Source of the DNA: Parcubacteria group bacterium Gr01-1014_17
Lineage (GTDB): Bacteria; Patescibacteriota; Minisyncoccia; Phycocordibacterales; UBA10002
DNA length: 44,289 bases
Assembly: GCA_007376285.1 (NCBI GenBank)
Contig: VMFZ01000003.1
Location: 1 to 44,289 of the forward strand
Direction of reading: 5' to 3'
Shown: piece by piece, positions 16,416 through 24,658 of the stretch
How the letters are laid out: each line of letters opens with the position of its first letter
Numbering within the stretch: position 1 is the stretch's first letter
Notes under the pieces: generated by a model
Told to the model about the DNA's origin: nothing
The model's input: the letters and a program-made list of their open reading frames with translations, nothing else
The model's database searches: none
Made by a program: the position numbers and the translations under genes

Positions 16416-16492
16416 CACCACCACCCCTTAATCCCCTCCTCAACTGAGGAGGGGTGGCGAGTCCGCCTAAGGCGGACGAGACGGGGTGGTGG
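16416..16492. repeat. multi-hairpin palindromic element bounded by CACCACCACCCC/GGGGTGGTGG
   Basis: Outer CCACCACCCC/GGGGTGGTGG, internal CCCCTCCTC/GAGGAGGGG and GTCCGCC/GGCGGAC. Confidence 0.75.
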
Positions 16493-16503
16493 AGAGAGAA
16501 ACT

Positions 16504-17358
16504 TTAATAAGTCACCGCATCCACTGGTTTGCCGGTTGCGTCAAAAAGCTTAATCACTTCGCGGGTGGATTTCCACAAAGGTAAATCGCGTGAGAGGTAC
16601 AGGTGCCATTCGTTTTTGTAAAAATCGGGGTCGCTTTTGTGCGCGACGACGCACCGCGGATAAGTAAACGAATCCCTAATAAATCGACGGCATTCTTCGC
16701 CAAGTGTTTCGGGCGGGTTTGGCTCAATGCGGCACCGCCTCATATTGTCTATATATTCAAGACACGCGTCCGACAAACTGTTCGGCGGAGGCGGAAGCGG
16801 CTCTTTTTTCGGAAGCGGACATTCAATCGGAAGTTGCGGCACAAAGTTTTGGAACTGCTCAAAGTAGCCCGTACATTTATTCACGCGAAAAGAAGAGCCG
16901 GTGGGCGAGCGACCCGTTACCACGAACGCAGTACCACCAGGTTCAAGATATACCGGCTCCTCGGCATTGACTGTTCCTTGTTGGGGAAGATATGCACCTT
17001 TTCCGACTGTCGCGGAGCGGCCAGACGCATCGCTTTTAATCGTCATACCAGTAAGCAAAACTCGCGCGGACGCGGACTCGGAAAGTTGGAGTGTTATATA
17101 TTCTTCCGCCGCAGATGCAGAGCCGTAATTATTAACCGAGAGTTCCAAAACACCCTTGAGCGATGATGCGCCGCTTTTTTCTGCAATCGCTTTCAAGTCC
17201 TTTGGAAGCGAGCCGGTTTTTGTAGCCGAGCTTCTTTCCCCCACTGGCACGGGTGGCGCAATAAAAGGGCTCGCGACATCGCGCATAACACCACCTCCCA
17301 TCACCCACGCAATGATGAAAAAAATCAGAAACCCGATGAACCATTTTAAATCGTCCAT
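16504..17358 (-). CDS. membrane-anchored surface protein, hypothetical (beta-rich LTD-like middle domain, Cys/Pro-rich C-terminus)
   Basis: N-terminal TM; LELSVNNYGSASAAEEYITLQLS...VYLEPGGTAFVVTGRSP. Confidence 0.55.
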   Translation of the reverse strand: MDDLKWFIGFLIFFIIAWVMGGGVMRDVASPFIAPPVPVGERSSATKTGSLPKDLKAIAEKSGASSLKGVLELSVNNYGSASAAEEYITLQLSESASARVLLTGMTIKSDASGRSATVGKGAYLPQQGTVNAEEPVYLEPGGTAFVVTGRSPTGSSFRVNKCTGYFEQFQNFVPQLPIECPLPKKEPLPPPPNSLSDACLEYIDNMRRCRIEPNPPETLGEECRRFIRDSFTYPRCVVAHKSDPDFYKNEWHLYLSRDLPLWKSTREVIKLFDATGKPVDAVTY

Positions 17359-17393
17359 ACTATTATTATAGCAATTTGTGCTATACTTGCGCT

Positions 17394-17798
17394 ATGTTAA
17401 GCGTTTTCCCAGACCTTCTCGCATTCGGGCTTTTTGCGCCATTTCTTTTGCGCGCCACTCTGGGGCTTGTGTTTATTAGTTTTGGTAAATTTAAACTTGG
17501 GCGCGGGCGCACCGAAAAAACCGCGTTCTTTGAGTCACTTGGGTGGAAGCCAGGGTCATATGTCGCGGCTACGCTTGGAATTATTGAGATTGCGGTCGGC
17601 GTCCTGCTTCTCATCGGCCTGTATACGCAAATCGCCGCGCTCGTAGCCGCCATTATCTCGCTTGGCGCGCTTATTCTCAAACGAAAAACAACGAACGGTA
17701 TTGAAAGTTCTAGCGGGTTTCTCACCCTTCTCTGTATCATCTCGCTCTCGCTCCTCGTCTCCGGCGCCGGTTTCTTCGCGTTTGATTTCCCGCTCTAA
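17394..17798 (+). CDS. DoxX-family membrane protein
   Basis: LLRATLGLVFISFGKFKLG...FFESLGWKPG...GIIEIAVGVLLLIGLYTQIAALV. Confidence 0.8.
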   Translation: MLSVFPDLLAFGLFAPFLLRATLGLVFISFGKFKLGRGRTEKTAFFESLGWKPGSYVAATLGIIEIAVGVLLLIGLYTQIAALVAAIISLGALILKRKTTNGIESSSGFLTLLCIISLSLLVSGAGFFAFDFPL

Positions 17799-17837
17799 TT
17801 TCAAAACAAGGCGAAAATGTGCTATAAAATTACTGTC

Positions 17838-17908
17838 CCGCCCATAGCTTAGTGGTAAAGCAGTTGCCTTTTAAGCAATTGACCTAGGTCCGATTCCTAG
17901 TGGGCGGA
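17838..17908 (+). tRNA. tRNA-Lys(TTT)
   Basis: CCGCCCA.../TGGGCGG-A, anticodon loop CTTTTAA, T-loop TCCGATT. Confidence 0.85.
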
Positions 17909-17913
17909 TTATT

Positions 17914-18570
17914 TTACAAACTTAAAATCAGCCGCTCCAGCGCAATGGGGAACTCGTGCTTGCCGCGGTGGGAGTCGTGATAGAGCACCACAAACCGCGC
18001 GGAAAGATTTTTCAACTCGTCCGTGCTCCAAGAGCGACTCTGGTACTGGGCAGTGAGCATATCTTTCACCTTCCAAAACAAAACGCCATTTATATTCTCC
18101 GGCGCAACGCCTTCCAAGAGCGCCCTTTGATACAACACCCACAGGTCTTTTTTATTTCGCTCTCCAAGCGCATCCGCCAATGAAAATACATTAAACTTTT
18201 GGCCCTCAATCTTTGTTTTTTTAAACTCTTGCGCTTTTGCCGCCGCCTTCGTTACAACGCGCACAGTTGCAATCTCTACTGCGCCCTCAACAAGCACAAA
18301 AATATTCGGAGAATCGGCAAGTTCTCCGAGATGCGTGAGCACATATTCTTTTGCTTCCTCATCTTCAAAGACACCGGAAATCTGCACCAAAGAAATCGGG
18401 TGAAAAAGCCCTTGTCCTACAATAAGTTCGCCGAGTGCAGCGGCATTCCAATCGTCCACGCCCATTTTAAACACGCTTGCCTCCGGCCGCTTTTCCTGGA
18501 GCGATGCAACCAACGCACTCGCCTTCTCACGCGCCTTCGCGCCATCCGTTCCGTAGAAAAAGTAGAGCAT
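17914..18570 (-). CDS. holA: DNA polymerase III delta subunit-like protein
   Basis: MLYFFYGTDGAKAREKASALVASLQ; directly downstream of polA. Confidence 0.7.
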   Translation of the reverse strand: MLYFFYGTDGAKAREKASALVASLQEKRPEASVFKMGVDDWNAAALGELIVGQGLFHPISLVQISGVFEDEEAKEYVLTHLGELADSPNIFVLVEGAVEIATVRVVTKAAAKAQEFKKTKIEGQKFNVFSLADALGERNKKDLWVLYQRALLEGVAPENINGVLFWKVKDMLTAQYQSRSWSTDELKNLSARFVVLYHDSHRGKHEFPIALERLILSL

Positions 18571-18572
18571 AG

Positions 18573-20981
18573 TTATATTTCTTTCATCTCCCCCCAATTT
18601 TCGCCCACACTCGCGCCGACAACAATCGGCACGCCACGGGACTGTTCCAAAGAGAGCACGCTTTCCATAATGTGTTTTATTTTCGCCGCTAAGTTTTTTA
18701 CCGATTCTTTTTTCACTTCATACACGAGTTCATCGTGCACTTGCAGAATCAACGACGCGTCTTTTTCCAATTTTTTCATTCGCAAAAACTCATCAACCTT
18801 CACCATTGCGAGTTTTATAATATCAGCCGTCGCGGTACCTTGAATCGGCGCATTAATGACTTGCCGTTCTGCCGCCGCGCGGATATACGGAATTGGAGAG
18901 TTGAGCGCCTCAAAATACCGCCGTCGGCCAAAGAGTGTTTCAGTGTATCCGCGCTCGCGCGCGGCGGTCTTCGTATTTTCAAGATACGCGGCAAGCATGG
19001 GAAAGCGCGCAAAATATTCGTTCAAGTATTTCTGCGCATTTTCTCGCGACACCATGGTGCCACCATCAGAAAGAACTTGCCGCAGGGCATTTACTCCCAT
19101 ACCATACAAAATTCCGAAGTTAATCACCTTCGCTTGCCGACGCATTTCTTTTGTTACATTTTCTGAGAGCACACCAAATACTTCTGCCGCAACCGCCGTA
19201 TGCACATCGGTTCCCTTTTTGAAAATCTCTACAAGCTTCGGGTCGCCCGAGAGTATTGCTGCAACGCGAAGCTCAATCTGTGAATAATCAAACGCGAGCA
19301 ATACAAACCCCTTTTCCGCAACAAACGCATTTCGTATGCGTTGTCCGCGCTTTGTCTGAACTGGGATATTCTGCATATTCGGATTCTGCGACGACATACG
19401 CCCAGTCGTCGCTCCTGCCTGCAAAAAATTGGCGTGCAAACGGCCGTCTGCAGCGACCAAAACGGGAATCGTATCAATGTATGTTGAAAGCAGTTTCTGA
19501 AACTCACGATACTCCAAAATTTTCCCGATAATCGGGTGCAGTTCGCGCATTTTTTCCAATTCGCTTTCGCGTGTTGAAAGCGCGCCGCCAGCGGTCTTCT
19601 TTTGCCGCGACGGCTTAAGTTGGAGCTTATTGAAAATAATCTCGCCGAGTTGTTTTGGAGAATTGATATTAAACTCGCCATCAGCCAATTTCCAAATTGC
19701 TTTCTCAAGCGCAGACAACTCTTTGTGGTATTCCAAAGAAAGCGCCGCAAGATATTTAACATCTATCGCAACGCCGTGCTCGTTCATTTTTTCTACGATC
19801 GGAATTAATGGTTTCTCAATTTCTTCAAAAACGCGTGTAAGCTGACGCGTTTTAAGCTCCGCAAAAATCTTTGCGCGCGTGAGTCCAACATCTTTCGTTT
19901 CCGCAAAATTAAAAATATCATCCGTAGTCGGACTGGTGAGGTTTGAGTTGATAAGCCAGAGCGCCACCGCCAACTCAGCAACATCCCTCCCTCCGACTGT
20001 CGTCGGAGTACTCCCCTCAAGGGGAGATTTCTGCAATCCCCCTTTGAAGGGGGTGTCTCCCGTAGGGAGACTGGGGATGTTGATTGCCCCCCTCAACCTC
20101 TGTCCAAGATTCCTAAATTCTAATTCACCGAACAAGCGTTCCGCCTTTTCCACATCAACCCGCGCGCGCCACGGCGTCTCCGGAAGCGAGAAGCTAATTG
20201 GCGCATCACGCCGAATCGTTCCTAAAATTTTGCTAAACTCTGCATCTTCTTTTCCTGCTTCCAAAAGCCCGATAATGCGTGGCTTTATCCCTTCTTTTTC
20301 AAAAGCACCATTGTCTTTCTTTAATTTTTTATATATTTCCTCAACAGAACCAAACTTTTGTATGAGTTCCGTCGCTATTTTGTCTCCTATACCCTTGATT
20401 CCTTTTATATTATCCGACGGGTCGCCTTTCAATCCCTTAAAATCCGGCAAAAGTTCCGGACCAAATCCATATCGCTCTTTTACTTTTTCCTCGTCGTACA
20501 AAATCGTGTCGTTAATTCCTCTTTTAAGTGTATAAACTTGAACGCGCCTGTCGTCCACTAATTGCAGGGTATCCATATCTCCCGACGCAATAACAATATC
20601 TTCATTTTTTACTTGCCCAACAATCGTGCCGAGAATATCATCCGCCTCAAACCCTTCCTTGTCGTACATTGGAATTGCAAACGCCTCAAAAACATCGCGC
20701 GAACGCTTCATTTGCGCAACGAGCGCATCGTCAGTTTTCGCCCGTCCCGCTTTGTATTCCTTGTATGCCTCGTGCCTAAATGTTGGCTTCGGTAGGTCGT
20801 ATGCCGCCGCAAGATAATCAGGTTTTAAATCAGCAATAATCTTTATTAGCATTGCTGCAAGGCCGTAAAGCGCGCCTGTCGGTTCGCCTTTGCTATTGCT
20901 AAACTCAGGCAACGCATGATACGCGCGATGCAATATCGCGTGCGCGTCAATCAATACGAGGCGTTTTGCTTGCTCTGCCAT
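18573..20981 (-). CDS. polA: DNA polymerase I with 5'-3' exonuclease and polymerase domains, repeat-derived insert in the linker
   Basis: LVLIDAHAILHRAYHALPEF, FDYSQIELRVAA, RRQAKVINFGILYGMG, LQVHDELVYEV. Confidence 0.97.
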   Translation of the reverse strand: MAEQAKRLVLIDAHAILHRAYHALPEFSNSKGEPTGALYGLAAMLIKIIADLKPDYLAAAYDLPKPTFRHEAYKEYKAGRAKTDDALVAQMKRSRDVFEAFAIPMYDKEGFEADDILGTIVGQVKNEDIVIASGDMDTLQLVDDRRVQVYTLKRGINDTILYDEEKVKERYGFGPELLPDFKGLKGDPSDNIKGIKGIGDKIATELIQKFGSVEEIYKKLKKDNGAFEKEGIKPRIIGLLEAGKEDAEFSKILGTIRRDAPISFSLPETPWRARVDVEKAERLFGELEFRNLGQRLRGAINIPSLPTGDTPFKGGLQKSPLEGSTPTTVGGRDVAELAVALWLINSNLTSPTTDDIFNFAETKDVGLTRAKIFAELKTRQLTRVFEEIEKPLIPIVEKMNEHGVAIDVKYLAALSLEYHKELSALEKAIWKLADGEFNINSPKQLGEIIFNKLQLKPSRQKKTAGGALSTRESELEKMRELHPIIGKILEYREFQKLLSTYIDTIPVLVAADGRLHANFLQAGATTGRMSSQNPNMQNIPVQTKRGQRIRNAFVAEKGFVLLAFDYSQIELRVAAILSGDPKLVEIFKKGTDVHTAVAAEVFGVLSENVTKEMRRQAKVINFGILYGMGVNALRQVLSDGGTMVSRENAQKYLNEYFARFPMLAAYLENTKTAARERGYTETLFGRRRYFEALNSPIPYIRAAAERQVINAPIQGTATADIIKLAMVKVDEFLRMKKLEKDASLILQVHDELVYEVKKESVKNLAAKIKHIMESVLSLEQSRGVPIVVGASVGENWGEMKEI
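19981..20080. repeat. family-A multi-hairpin repeat, in frame inside polA
   Basis: ACATCCC...GGGGATGT ends, nested CTCCGAC/GTCGGAG, TCCCCT/AGGGGA, CCCCCTT/AAGGGGG, TCTCCC/GGGAGA; 100 nt, near-identical to 44036-44135. Confidence 0.95.
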
Positions 20982-20985
20982 AGTC

Positions 20986-21429
20986 CTATTCTAGCGCAAT
21001 TTTCCGCGTCGTATCATCTACGAATTCAAAATAGAGTTTGGCGTGAGCGGGCAGCAAAATGTCGGATACGCGGTCAGCCCATTCTATGAGAATGAGATTC
21101 TTTGAGTCGCCAACGAGTGCGTCCCAGCCGAGCTTTTTCAAATCTTCTCCGTTGTCCAAGCGATAAGCATCTATATGTACTAATGTATCAAAATTTTTAA
21201 TTTTTAATTTATAATTTTTAATTATTACGAAAGTAGGACTTTGCACGGAGCCGTGAACGCCGAGGATTTTTGCAACTTGCTGGACAAACGATGTCTTTCC
21301 GGAACCCAAATCGCCGTACAATCCGACAACGGTCGCTTGCCCCAAGCTCAATCGAGGGGAAAGACCAACAAGAAACTCTTGCGCAAATTGTGCGGTGTCG
21401 TCAATGCTTTTGCTGATTGTTTCTTTCAT
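20986..21429 (-). CDS. tsaE: tRNA threonylcarbamoyladenosine biosynthesis ATPase TsaE
   Basis: GLYGDLGSGKTSFVQ, SPTFVIIKNY, VHIDAYRL, EWADRV. Confidence 0.93.
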   Translation of the reverse strand: MKETISKSIDDTAQFAQEFLVGLSPRLSLGQATVVGLYGDLGSGKTSFVQQVAKILGVHGSVQSPTFVIIKNYKLKIKNFDTLVHIDAYRLDNGEDLKKLGWDALVGDSKNLILIEWADRVSDILLPAHAKLYFEFVDDTTRKIALE

Positions 21430-21436
21430 AAAAAGA

Positions 21437-21528
21437 ACATCCTCCGCCCTTCGGGCACCTCCCTCAAGGGAGGATTTTCCGAATTCCCCCTTTTAAGGGG
21501 GTGTCTCCCGTAGGGAGACGGGGGATGT
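21437..21528. repeat. family-A multi-hairpin repeat, intergenic
   Basis: ACATCC...GGGGGATGT; shares CCCCCTT-TTAAGGGGGTGTCTCCCGTAGGGAGACGGGGGATGT with the coding copies. Confidence 0.92.
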
Positions 21529-21551
21529 AGATTGCAGTATGCGAGAAAAGA

Positions 21552-21576
21552 AAAAGGCGCGCAAACTTCGTTTGCG
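21552..21576 (-). terminator. intrinsic terminator for the 21600-22391 gene
   Basis: GGCGCGCAAA-CGAAG-TTTGCGCGCC followed by TTTTTC on the minus strand. Confidence 0.85.
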
Positions 21577-21599
21577 CGCCCCAGTGAGTTTGAAAAAAC

Positions 21600-22391
21600 T
21601 CACCGTGAGTGAAATCTGACTCCGAAGAGTCGGCGTTCACACGACTGATTGTACACTGGCGCCCTTTGGTACGGATATCCATATCCGTACCCGCCGCCAT
21701 ATCCATACTGATACCCATATCCGTATGGTTGTTGCACCACAATGACCGGTGTCGGCGGTCGCCCTTGCTGGACGCTCTCGCCGCTTGGCGTATCTGTAGG
21801 AATCGGATTTGACCGACCTCCCATAATTACACCAAGCAAACTCCGCCGTCCAGGGTGCAGAAAGTTCTGTACCGAGGTGTTGGTCTCTGAAACCGTATTG
21901 GTTCCCGAGACCTTCACCGACGAGGTGCTGTTCGTGATGACATACATCGGCACCCGCCCCTTTGGTGTTGCCGCCTTTTTTGTGGGTACTGACTGCGGTG
22001 CTAACGGGTTACCAACATTAAGGGTCCCCTGAATGACCACCGATGGCTGCGAGTTGGTCACATTCACTGTGACTGGCACAATGACGGTGTTGGTTGCTCT
22101 TTCTCGCTGAACTTCTTCATTGAGTTTAAACAACCTATTTACCATCGCTTCCCTTTCCTCATTAGCGGCCTTCAGCGCCTTCACTTCGGCGGCGAGCAAG
22201 TCAATTTGACTTGGCGCATTCGTCGGTACTGCAACTTTCGCAACTACTGGCGGTTGATTGGTTTGAGTGGTTGCCCGCATGGCTGTAAGACCTGCGTTTT
22301 TACCTCTGACATATCCCACTCTCATGACGATCATGAGCAATGCGATGGTTATTATTGCCACGATAAAAACGATGCTATGTGTTTTCTTCAT
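21600..22391 (-). CDS. membrane-anchored/secreted hypothetical with Tyr/Gly-rich tail
   Basis: N-terminal TM, coiled coil, VQQPYGYGYQYGYGGGYGYGYPYQRAPVYNQ. Confidence 0.65.
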   Translation of the reverse strand: MKKTHSIVFIVAIITIALLMIVMRVGYVRGKNAGLTAMRATTQTNQPPVVAKVAVPTNAPSQIDLLAAEVKALKAANEEREAMVNRLFKLNEEVQRERATNTVIVPVTVNVTNSQPSVVIQGTLNVGNPLAPQSVPTKKAATPKGRVPMYVITNSTSSVKVSGTNTVSETNTSVQNFLHPGRRSLLGVIMGGRSNPIPTDTPSGESVQQGRPPTPVIVVQQPYGYGYQYGYGGGYGYGYPYQRAPVYNQSCERRLFGVRFHSR

Positions 22392-22437
22392 TCTTTCCTC
22401 AACTTTCTTTTTTGAATTTTTGGCTTCGTTTTTTCAA

Positions 22438-22503
22438 GCACCAGATGTTTGAAGCCGTCCCACCTCATCGGCGGGTCGCCGAAGAGGCGACAACATCTGG
22501 TGC
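22438..22503. repeat. inverted repeat GCACCAGATGTT/AACATCTGGTGC enclosing a CCTCATCGGCG-type hairpin
   Basis: 12-bp perfect arms, same arm as 541-579. Confidence 0.85.
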
Positions 22504-22591
22504 GACTTACCTAGACATAGCATAGCACCTCCTGTATGTAAAGTCAAGTACTCGAAAACCGCGCTTTTTACCCTCCCTCGCGTTATACTTA

Positions 22592-22626
22592 ATTCGCGGC
22601 ATTCGCATGCTATTCGTAGATTCGCA
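22592..22626. repeat. degenerate ATTCGYR repeat array upstream of pilB
   Basis: ATTCGCG, ATTCGCA, ATTCGTA, ATTCGCA at 8-11 nt spacing. Confidence 0.5.
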
Positions 22627-22645
22627 TCGCATGTGAGCCATTCTT

Positions 22646-24319
22646 ATGGCGATACAATTTAACGAAGAAAAGCAGAAAGAACAACTAACTGACTTGCGCG
22701 AGCGCGAAGAGCGCGAGCTTGTGCAAACGCAAGCTGAAAAAGCGGGTATTCCATATATAGACCTTATTCCAACCCCGATTGAACTGGACGCGCTCCGCCT
22801 TGTGCCGGAAGTAGAAGCGCGCGCGGCGCAGATTTCGGGTTTTGCTATCAATGGAAAAAAAGTGAGCGTGGCGGCATTCTCGCCAGAAAAACAGGAAGCA
22901 AAAGCTGCGCTGAAAAAGCTCGCGGGCGCGGGGTACGAAGTGGTGCTCTTTATGACCGAGCGCAAAGGGCTTGAGAAAGCATGGGCGCGCTACAAAGACC
23001 TCTCATTCGCCCACAAAGAAAATACCGGCTCTATCACAATTGCGAGCGACGAAGTATCGGCACAAGCGAAAAATCTCAAAACACTCGCCGACATTGCGGG
23101 GGTGCTACGCACTGAACTTGCGTCAAAACAATCCTCGCGCGTATCGCGGATGATTGAGACGCTACTTGCAGGGGCTCTTGCGACAAATGCATCAGACATT
23201 CATATGGAGCCGGGGGAGGCATCGGTGCGTCTTCGTTTGCGTTTGGATGGAATGTTAAACGACATCGTTGCGGTACCGATGGATGCATTCCAATTCATTC
23301 TGTCACGCATCAAGCTCGTATCCGGACTCAAATTGAATGTGCGCGACGAAGCGCAAGACGGCAGGTTGAGCGTTAAACTAGAAGGGGTGGAAATAGAAAT
23401 ACGCACTTCAATTATTCCAGGCGCGTATGGTGAGTCGGTGGTGCTTCGCGTCTTAAACCCAAAAACGATTGCGGTAAAAATGGAGGAACTCGGCATGCAT
23501 CCGAAGCTCCACGCACTCGTAGAAAAAGAAATAAAAAAACCGAACGGGATGGTGCTGACCACCGGCCCCACTGGAAGCGGTAAGACCACAACTTTGTACG
23601 CATTCCTGCGCAAAATCTACACACCGGGGACGAAAGTAATTACGATTGAAGACCCGATTGAGTATCATTTGCAAGGCATCGTACAGACGCAAGTAAACGC
23701 AAATGAAAAATATACATTCTTGGATGGCCTGCGCTCTGCGCTCCGGCAAGACCCGGATGTTATTATGGTTGGCGAAATCCGCGACAGCGAAACCGCGGGG
23801 GTCGCGCTCAATGCCTCGCTTACTGGCCATATGGTGCTCTCAACGCTCCATACCAACAACGCGGCGGGCACCTTCCCTCGCCTCATAGACCTCGGCGTTG
23901 ACCCGAAGATTATGAGTTCGGCAGTAACGCTCGCGCTCGCCCAGCGGCTCGTGCGCAAACTCTGCCCTGTGTGCAAAAAAGAGAGTGCGCCGACTGCAGA
24001 GCAGAAGAAACTAATTGAACAAACGCTAGCAGAACTTCCAGTGGGAGAAAGCGCGCCACAAACCGCGAAAGCGTGGAAGCCAGTCGGATGTGCTCAGTGT
24101 TCCGAAACCGGCTACAAAGGAAGAATTGGCGTTTTTGAAGGAATCGCGATGGACAGTGTGATTGAAAAGATAATCCGCGAAAACCCGAGCGAGCGCGAAA
24201 TTCGCGCGGCGGGAAAGCCGCAAGGACTCCTCACGATGCCGCAAGACGGCGTGCTTAAAGCACTCGCAGGCATCACTTCGCTCGAAGAAGTGGAGCGAGT
24301 GGTTGGATTTAACGAATAA
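22646..24319 (+). CDS. pilB: type IV pilus assembly ATPase PilB/GspE
   Basis: TGPTGSGKTTTLYAFL, ITIEDPIEYHL, RQDPDVIMVGEIRDSETA, STLHTNNAAGT, C-X2-C motifs. Confidence 0.95.
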   Translation: MAIQFNEEKQKEQLTDLREREERELVQTQAEKAGIPYIDLIPTPIELDALRLVPEVEARAAQISGFAINGKKVSVAAFSPEKQEAKAALKKLAGAGYEVVLFMTERKGLEKAWARYKDLSFAHKENTGSITIASDEVSAQAKNLKTLADIAGVLRTELASKQSSRVSRMIETLLAGALATNASDIHMEPGEASVRLRLRLDGMLNDIVAVPMDAFQFILSRIKLVSGLKLNVRDEAQDGRLSVKLEGVEIEIRTSIIPGAYGESVVLRVLNPKTIAVKMEELGMHPKLHALVEKEIKKPNGMVLTTGPTGSGKTTTLYAFLRKIYTPGTKVITIEDPIEYHLQGIVQTQVNANEKYTFLDGLRSALRQDPDVIMVGEIRDSETAGVALNASLTGHMVLSTLHTNNAAGTFPRLIDLGVDPKIMSSAVTLALAQRLVRKLCPVCKKESAPTAEQKKLIEQTLAELPVGESAPQTAKAWKPVGCAQCSETGYKGRIGVFEGIAMDSVIEKIIRENPSEREIRAAGKPQGLLTMPQDGVLKALAGITSLEEVERVVGFNE

Positions 24320-24398
24320 ATACATTAGAAAACAAAAAAGACATATAGGGCAGTGGCGCGTAAAAACAAAACAGGTAGATTTGAAACAGGAAAAGATT

Positions 24399-24431
24399 TG
24401 TCGCCTCATCGGCGACCCGCCGAAGAGGCGG
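24399..24431. repeat. TCGCCTCATCGGCGACCCGCCGAAGAGGCG palindromic repeat
   Basis: Near-identical core at 22462-22490 and in PrgI gene around 43566-43590. Confidence 0.75.
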
Positions 24432-24449
24432 GAAACTAGAATTCCAGAA

Positions 24450-24600
24450 CGCGAATCTCTAAGCAATACCTTTCATATAAATACGAAAAGCAAAACGCAA
24501 CTCTTTGGAGTGTTCCCGTAGAAAGCCGTAAAGCATAAAACCGGAACATCCATGACGAGGAGTCAAAAGACCCGGAGGTCCTATTGCTTAGAGATTCGCG
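24450..24600 (+). ncRNA. putative structured RNA closed by a 19-bp stem (6S-like overall architecture; identity unproven)
   Basis: CGCGAATCTCTAAGCAATA (24450-24468) pairs perfectly with TATTGCTTAGAGATTCGCG (24582-24600); internal GGAGTGTTCC/GGAACATCC stem; strand not determined by sequence alone. Confidence 0.55.
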
Positions 24601-24658
24601 CGCTTGAAAACAACAATATATGCAAAAAATATCCTAGCATAACTTAATTTTATTGTCA

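Noticed and set aside
21184-21236. Possible repeat-derived insert NYKLKIKNF in TsaE
   Set aside because: The AT-rich AATTAAAAATT-type sequence is low complexity; homologous TsaE proteins have a variable loop here, so insertion cannot be argued from this window.
22507-22965. 152-aa minus-strand ORF
   Set aside because: Antisense to the pilB start and low-complexity Ser-rich.
24653-24658. TTG start for ruvB
   Set aside because: The ATG at 24659 is two codons downstream and simpler.
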